NCBI RefSeq assembly: GCF_050003625.1
Contig: NC_134397.1
Coordinates: 224,254,537-224,318,536, forward strand
Length of the DNA: 64,000 nt
Direction: 5' to 3'
Source: Haematobia irritans
Taxonomy: Eukaryota; Arthropoda; Insecta; Diptera; Muscidae
Below are positions 57,557 to 64,000 of this stretch, in pieces. The translations under genes were made by a program, and so were the position numbers. The notes beneath the pieces are model-generated. The model saw only the letters and a list, made by a program, of their open reading frames with translations, made no database searches and was not told the origin of the DNA. Each line of letters opens with the position of its first letter. Within the stretch, counting starts at the first letter, position 1.

Positions 57557-57938
57557 TTTATTTACTTTGTTCAAGTATGCATTTGATGGCATAGCCTAGT
57601 AAAAAAAGGGCACAATATAATTGTATAATTGGTCGAATATAATTGGCGTATTAGATCCAACCAGGCTAATGAATAGTTTTATGTTGGTTTCTTGCTTCAT
57701 TGCTTATTTTGATAGATTAATTTTGGCGGAATTGAAAACTTGAACTTTAATGCATAATAATAATAATAAATTATATAGACTTTAGTTATTCGTTTATTAA
57801 TCGAAATGCTTCCTTAATTATACACTTAATATTTTCTATACTTTTTAAGTTGATATATCTCTGTTAAATTATATATAATGTACTTTACACACACACACCT
57901 TACCTAAATACGAATCCCAATGTTGATGCTTTAATGTA
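57557..57938. other. intergenic, no gene
   Basis: AT-rich; a short (AC)n near 57888-57898. Confidence 0.3.
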
Positions 57939-57940
57939 TA

Positions 57941-58374
57941 AAGGCCGGTACTATGTTCATTCTTGCGAAAAATTTTTATGGAAACCATTATTTCGCACAT
58001 AGAAAGCGGCGTTTTTTTAGGTAGCTTGGAGCGCTATTTTACAGGGAGCGATATTGGATTAAGTTGGTGGTTGTTGCTTGTTTTTACAAAATAACATTTT
58101 ATTTTTCCTTGAGCAATTGATCTGCTATTCCTTTGATCCTTTGTATAGTTTCGGAACAAAAACATGGTCCGTGTTTGATTTATAAACCCGCACAAATAGT
58201 TTTTAATAAATAAATTATTTCTTAATTCACATTGCAAATGGCGCCGTGCTATAAACGTCAGTTTTTCAACACGAAAAAACAAAGTATCACAAATGGAAAA
58301 AATTTCGCAAATTTTTCGCATTTTTTGGTTTTGTATGGAGTTTCAACGCGAAAACCGAACAGAGTACCGGCCTT
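57941..58374. mobile_element. MITE with AAGGCCGGTACT ends and TA duplication
   Basis: 434 bases; AAGGCCGGTACTATGTTC and (minus) AAGGCCGGTACTCTGTTC; TA at 57939-57940 and 58375-58376. Confidence 0.8.
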
Positions 58375-58376
58375 TA

Positions 58377-58644
58377 CTTTGTAAATAGTATTTGGTAATC
58401 CAAGCTACCGCAACTTGCAAAATAACAAATTTCACGTGTTTTATGAAACTTATCATTTTTTAATATATATGTATAAATGGAAAATTAATTTACTAACTTT
58501 TTATATGTCGACCTTCATTAAAGTAAGTAAGGAAGTTCAAATTTGTGTTCAGCACAAAGCTCATTTTTCGTCAACGAACATGTAAATTTTCGATTTTGGA
58601 GTGAAAACAATACCAGACATATTGCAAAAGCTACAAATGCCAGG
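58377..58644. other. intergenic, no gene
   Basis: AT-rich; nothing recognised. Confidence 0.3.
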
Positions 58645-58986
<342 letters not shown>

Positions 58987-59028
58987 TATATATACATACA
59001 TACATGAATACAAACATGTTCAACTTAA

Positions 59029-59182
59029 AGGCCGGTATTAAGTTCGCTTTATCGCGCTAAATGAATTTTTCCTCATATCATTCACCTTGAAGTTATTATC
59101 AAATTTGAAAAACAAGTTATGTTATTCTGTTTTATAGATTTATTTTTGCTTTTAGCGGCTAAATTCGACCTTAATACACACC
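59029..59182. mobile_element. TTAA-type MITE with both TTAA flanks
   Basis: 154 bases; TTAA at 59025-59028 and 59183-59186; AGGCCGGTATTAAGTTCG and (minus) GGTGTGTATTAAGGTCG. Confidence 0.75.
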
Positions 59183-59223
59183 TTAAGTCTTTACAAAATC
59201 TAAATGAAAAACATCGTACTTAC

Positions 59224-59331
59224 CAATTGTGTAAAATTAACGGCTTTCGAATTTAATATTTTAATAAAGTTATGACAACAAGGAAATTGCGCTAAAATAT
59301 GCTTTAGTTTGGATGAAGCGAACAACTTAAT
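59224..59331 (-). CDS. candidate orphan exon, 36 codons
   Basis: On the minus strand, ATTACAG precedes and GTAAGT follows a 108-base stretch open in only one frame (IKLFASSKLKHILAQFPCCH and 16 more residues), phase 0 at both ends. No family is recognised and no neighbouring exon is found. It could belong to the DUF4806 gene or another minus-strand gene, or be chance. Confidence 0.35.
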
Positions 59332-59794
59332 CTGTAATATAAGAAAACAATTTGTTAAAAACTTTCTCAAATTAAGTTATAACAGCAAGCAAAATTTTTG
59401 CAAACATTTTGTTGGCTAGTCGCATTCAGAGTATTTTAATTATATTAGAGAACTGCAATATAGTTAGTTTTTAGGTTTTTAAACATTTTAAAAACTAGAA
59501 ATTTTGTCCATCTATTGACATTGTTAACAACAACGAAAGCCCTAAAACGAAAAGGGTTTAACACATGCTCTAAGTAAAACAAAATTACTATTAATTTACA
59601 AAATTTTAGGTTATAGGTCCTTTTCTATGGGACTATTAAAAAAGGTTGGTGAGGGATCAGGTATGTTATGATAAACTGATATCTTTTAAATTTTATCATG
59701 GCTAGTATTAAGTGTGATTACTACAACTTGTTATGGGTCAAGTCAAATGTAAATGAAATTAACCTTAGGTCCTTACTGCCACACCATTGACCAA

Positions 59795-60092
59795 ACCTCC
59801 AACAAAAGAGAGACTGAATTTACTATGCTACCTATAAGGCAATTGGCCGGTCAGTGGTAAACTATACAGCGCCAGTGTGGACACCGCAAACTAGTGATAC
59901 GCAGTGGAATAACATAAAAACCTGCCAGAACGCTGGCAGGTTTTCTTTTCTCTTGTCCTGATAAACCAACCCGACTTACCGCCAGATCGCTCTGGACGCA
60001 TCCACCTTAGTCACAGAGCTCCTTGATCTGGCTACAAGCTGATGTACCAAAGCGTATTACATGAAATTGATGAAATAACAACAACAAGAAAT
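59795..60092 (+). mobile_element. Jockey-clade LINE remnant
   Basis: The frame YATYKAIGRSVVNYTAPVW followed by SDTQWNNIKTCQNA resembles the C-terminal part of jockey-type reverse transcriptases (TYKA..RP...Y..PVW ... L...QN). It breaks after that, and the region ends with an (AACAAC)-like tail near 60078-60090. Confidence 0.55.
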
Positions 60093-60095
60093 ATG

Positions 60096-60602
60096 CAAAC
60101 TTTTTAATTTGTGTTAACTTATAAAACAAGGGAAAGTATTGGATGTGTATCAGTTCATGTTATAAGCTGTATTTTTAGTCTTTTACTTTTTATAACTTTT
60201 GTTTCCATGAACAATTGGCACTTAATAAAATACCTTTCAACACAATACGGTGAAAAGGTAAATTCCATCTGGAAGATATTTCTTTTAATTTTATTCTTTG
60301 GAACACGCACACCACAAATTTTGTAATTTTAGTTTAAAATATCACCAGATTGCTTTCTTTGCTTATACTTGTATAAAATAAACACTTCAATATTCACAAT
60401 ATACTTACAGTTGGTTTTGGTTTATAAAATAAATCGTTTATAAAAGAAATCGTGCACTATGAAATCGAAACACTAACCAAATACTTTATTACATTAATGG
60501 GAACATAACAGTTACTGGAATGACAGTGCTGAAAACATACATACATGAGTCGCCATTACGATTGTAAACATTTTGTTTTTGTAATTTTCGAATTATCGCG
60601 AA
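60096..60602. other. intergenic, no gene
   Basis: A 71-codon hydrophobic open frame (60111-60326) has no homology that I recognise and no promoter. Confidence 0.3.
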
Positions 60603-61343
60603 TTATCTTGACAAACGTTTCTGTTGGGCGTCCGTGAAAAGGATAGCGATGAAAACAAACCTTGAAATGCTGGCAGGGATTATATCATCCTTTTGCTCTT
60701 GAATTGTTGCTGGCTTGTCAACGTACACCTTTTCTTTCAAATAACCCCAAAGAAAAAAGTCCAACGGTGTCAAATCACATGATCTTGGAGGCCATTTGAC
60801 ATCGCCATTACGTGAGATAACACGGCCATTGAATTTGTTGCGCAAAAGAACCATTGTTGCGTTAGCTGTGTGGCAAGTGGCACCGTCCTGCTGAAACCAC
60901 ATATCGTCCACATCCATATCTTCCAATTCGGGCCCTAAAAAGTTCGTTATCATCTCACGATAGCGAACACCATTCACAGTAACTGCCTGACCGGCCTCAT
61001 TTTGAAAAAAATACGGCCCGATAATGCCGCAAGCCCATAAACCGCACCAAACAGTCACTCTTTGTGGGTGCATTGGTTTTTCGACAATCACTCTTGGATT
61101 CTCATTCTGTTTATTGACGAATCCACTGAGGTGAAAATGTGCCTCATCACTGAAGATGATTTTCTTTGAAAATTGATCATCCACTGTTGCCATTTCTTGA
61201 AACCATTCTGCCCATTCACGACGTCCATGGTTCAAATTGAGTAAGTCTGAAATAGAGAAATGTTAAATAAAATTCGGAAAAAAAACTTGGCGTTTAGGTG
61301 TGGTTCACATTCAACATCGGCCCTTAAGATTTAACCACCCTTT
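60603..61343 (-). pseudogene. DD41D (rosa-like) mariner transposase, truncated at both ends
   Basis: From the terminal repeat at 61343 (AAGGGTGGTTAAATC, GGGCCGATGTTGAATG on the minus strand) an internal deletion leads directly into codons reading LLNLNHGRREWAEWFQEMA near 61250. The catalytic parts follow: FSDEAHFHLSG (first Asp), DMWFQQDGATCH (second) and SCDLTPLDFFLWG (third). I count 41 residues between the second and third, the DD41D signature. After TIQEQKDDII (near 60690) the sequence departs from the family, whose continuation (IRHING...) is seen at 51165. The N-terminal DNA-binding domain is absent, so no active enzyme can be made. Confidence 0.8.
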
Positions 61344-61430
61344 ATAGATACCCAATAAACACAGGATGAGCATTTTTCAAATGCAACAACTTTTCAGTTT
61401 GAGGGTAAATGTAATTTTCAACATAAATTA

Positions 61431-62868
61431 CACCCAGAAAAAAGTGCCTTCGAAACTAAAGGAAAAAATTTTCATCAATATAGTTTATCCATTTTATTTC
61501 CATTAAGGTAAATTTTTGTGAAAAATAATAAAATTTACTCGTTTCAGTAAAAAAATCCTAAACTGTAAGCAGTTAGGAATAGTTCATTAACTAGAATAAG
61601 GCATGGAATTTTGCTCATACTATTTTCTTCGCTGGGTATAAGAATTTACTACTGAAAAAGAAAATTTTATTCACCGATAACAAAGCATTCGTAAAAATAA
61701 ACAAAAACCGAACTAAAACCAAGTTTCTTCAAAATTAGTAAAATTTCTTATAAAATGATAATTGCGACTTCCTTTATAATAGAAAGTTTTTCATACATAC
61801 GAACAACACTTGGCATAGAAAAATATTTTAGTTCATTCGTACTAAGAAGTATGCAATCCTTTCAAAACTTAAGGAAACACACTTGTTAGAATATAGGAAA
61901 TTTTCCTAAATTTCTATTGTTTACCTGTAATCGATACCTGTCATCGTAATCGATGTGTTTGCGCGTGGGTGTAATCGATATATTTGCGCGTCGGTTTGTT
62001 TTTTTAATTGGAATCGCGTTGTTTTGGTATACGGAGAGATTGTTAAAAAATAATATGGTAAAATAATATAATAAATAACAAATAAAATATATAAAATATT
62101 TGTTATTTTAAATTAGTGAGAAAAATTTTCGTTTTTTTTTAAATAAATCTATCAATGTTCGTGATAGTGTATAAAGAAAGAAAACATCAGCAGAATAACA
62201 ACCCTTTCATTTGTCTTCATTTTGGAATCTTCAATTATCAGGTAATATTCAGTGACGCTAACCTTTTGCAACAAAAATGTTTTATGATTTTTTATATTTG
62301 TAGGTATTGAAATTGTAAAAGGAGGACAAAATCATTAGGCAGCAACTTATTAAAAGTGAAAAGTACAAGAAGAAGAAAAAGTGCGTTTTACAGTTGATAA
62401 TATCACACGGAAATTGGAAATAGTGGAATAATAAACTAATATTTCAAAGAGATTCGATGCTGTTGATTCTTAATAAATATATTCAATATATTAATAAAAC
62501 ATGTCTTTTATTGAAGATAAAATTGCTTATAGAAATAAATAAAATTGTATTTAAAAACGAAGGTAAGCAGTTCTAATTATGAAGTAAAAGTTTTACCACA
62601 AATGTGTAAGATTTGTCGAAATGAATGAAAAAATTTCAATAAAATCATTCCATATATGAATTCAAATTAGTTAAATTTTTTCATTCTGTAGTATAGTGGT
62701 ATATAAATATAGGAAAATGTTAACTAATATATGGAAAGCATTATTTCTAATTTCTACGAAAATCACATCGTTCAAACAAATAAAAATGTCTTTGGCGCTA
62801 TACGAAGTTCAACTTTCTTCACAATGAGTTCATTTTAACTTTAAGAAGGGGTCACTTTTTTCTGGGTG
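61431..62868 (-). mobile_element. CAC-ended TIR element, type c, TA duplication
   Basis: 1438 bases; CACCCAGAAAAAAGTG at the left, CACTTTTTTCTGGGTG at the right; TA at 61429-61430 and 62869-62870. The interior matches 27591-28917 in reverse order. Confidence 0.8.
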
Positions 62869-62870
62869 TA

Positions 62871-63284
62871 GAGACCGTTTAAGGGAAAGTCTAACACGAG
62901 CAAACACATACATTTCGAATGAAACACTCATTAAAAGGACAACTGAACTGTAATTATTGTAGAAATATGGAAATACAAATTCTTATCTCTCTACGCGGGC
63001 TAATTTGTTAAAAAAAATTATTGAGCTAAACCAAATATCAAAAGCGGGAAATGTTTGCCAAATGAACGGCGATGCCAGATTGAATTTTATGGAAAATCAT
63101 TTTTAAAATGTATGGACCTTTTTCAGGAAATTGGAATAACGCAGATCTGGTAATGCTAGCATTTGACAGTAACGTAAGCCATGCGAACGAACGAAAGGAA
63201 GTTAGAGAAACCCAAATCTAGACGAAAGTGAGTGACTGCCGTTCGTTCGCAATTGTTTTCGTTCGGATATCAGAAATAGGCTGT
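62871..63284. other. intergenic, no gene
   Basis: Unremarkable; 'cgttcgttcgcaattg' repeats near 63185-63260. Confidence 0.3.
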
Positions 63285-63307
63285 TATAGTCTATAAGACG
63301 CATTACT
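63285..63307. mobile_element. end of a PIF/Harbinger-type MITE (family of 48106)
   Basis: TATAGTCTATAAGACGCATTA matches the right end of the copies ending at 39658 and 48346; the rest is missing. Confidence 0.5.
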
Positions 63308-63595
63308 TTATTCCATGTTGCATTTCAACATTTTTACTAAAGTGTGACGGCCACCATATAACATATGAAATACATTTCGTACAATTTTACCATTCATATG
63401 AGATATTGTACAACTTTTAAACATTTGAAGTATTTCATTGGCTACTATGGAATTTCTGGCATGTCTCATATTCAGCGACGTTTCTTTGCGCAACACGCTT
63501 ATATTAAGGCGGATTCGCCATTTTCCTTTATTAACTGTTGCCATCGTCATACTCAAATGAGAAGGTTTCGGTAGTATTACCCTATAACTGGCCAA
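63308..63595 (-). CDS. hypothetical 95-residue open frame
   Basis: A basic, methionine-rich product without signal peptide or domain. The frame ends exactly where a MITE end begins (63307), so it may be a fragment of an unidentified element or a chance frame. No promoter is visible. Confidence 0.2.
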   Translation of the reverse strand: MASYRVILPKPSHLSMTMATVNKGKWRIRLNISVLRKETSLNMRHARNSIVANEILQMFKSCTISHMNGKIVRNVFHMLYGGRHTLVKMLKCNME

Positions 63596-64000
63596 ACAGC
63601 ACGTCTAAAAATCCCATTATGTATACATGAGTGCCATCTATTGGTTAGAAAGGACAACGCACATGTCATAGATGGTTGTATAGAAAGGGGAGTAGCAAAT
63701 GCAGAGTTGTGATGAAAAAAGAGAGTTGTGGAGACTGACCTTTCACAAAGTCGTGAGACAGGCATAGCACAACTGATAGCAACTCACGCTTGTCATTAGT
63801 GAAGTTGAAGTCAAAGCCAGTGTGTGCAAATAAGGTACTCCCATATAGGAGTTTATGTGGCGTTATTGTTGCTAGTGCGAAATAACCTGAAAATTTGAAA
63901 TATAATAATTTCGGTAAAGTTTTGGACTTTTTGAAATATTTTGGACGGTGTTATAGTGTTTAATTTTTTTTAATATAGATATTATTGCGACATTAATAAG
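63596..64000. other. intergenic to window end, no gene
   Basis: Nothing recognised. Confidence 0.3.

Noticed and set aside
59933..59957. Bacterial-type terminator hairpin (aaaacctgccag ... ctggcaggtttt)
   Set aside because: The stem is real, but it lies in the coding-derived LINE remnant of a eukaryotic genome; no bacterial gene is near.
60111..60326. 71-codon hydrophobic frame
   Set aside because: Could suggest a chemoreceptor fragment, but no conserved motif or splice context supports it.

Overview
This window reads as a fragment of a large, repeat-rich dipteran genome, most likely a muscid fly of the Haematobia/Stomoxys type. The evidence is arthropod core promoters (TATA box plus TCAGT initiator), GT-AG introns, a mariner whose termini and transposase are very close to Himar1 of the horn fly, a tRNA-derived SINE, and abundant HINE/DINE-1-like repeats. 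The species cannot be fixed from the sequence. There is nothing bacterial or viral that I can support.

Host genes are few. Four short genes for secreted four-to-six-cysteine proteins lie at 822-1127 (-), 7057-7353 (+), 13824-14120 (+) and 25318-25759 (-, with a 100-base intron). The first three share a GATA-type palindrome about 50 bases upstream of a TATA box. A gene on the minus strand at 52142-54438 has two recognisable exons of a DUF4806-type protein separated by a 1.85 kb intron full of mobile elements. A possible orphan exon lies at 59224-59331. A decayed, intron-containing copy of the multi-SH3 ubiquitin ligase POSH lies at 55864-57556.

Most of the rest is mobile DNA in nested stacks. 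(i) Three families of HINE-like (Helentron-associated) elements have a TATACCC-type 5' block, a GTCY microsatellite, internal tandem modules of about 130-150 bases, a GC-rich 3' hairpin and a CTTACTTG/ATACTTG end. (ii) Tc1/mariner elements include a Himar1-like copy (12125-13378), a DD37E element (36610-37914), a second DD34D mariner (41704-42908), three DD41D fragments and a Tc1-like remnant. (iii) At least seven kinds of terminal-inverted-repeat element begin with CAC and end with GTG; most have 2-base target duplications and each has its own subterminal word. One of them carries paired divergent tRNA-like modules. (iv) PIF/Harbinger-type MITEs (TAA/TTA duplications), TTAA-flanked MITEs, TA-flanked MITEs and several long foldbacks are also present. 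(v) Four copies of a tRNA-headed SINE have a CCTAA-rich tail.

By region: 1-26 kb holds the secreted-protein gene cluster separated by HINE-like repeats; 26-31 kb is a nest of elements inside one HINE-like copy; 31-52 kb is almost entirely mobile DNA; 52-60 kb holds the DUF4806 gene and the POSH pseudogene among MITEs; 60-64 kb holds a DD41D transposase remnant, a CAC-ended element and unassigned sequence.
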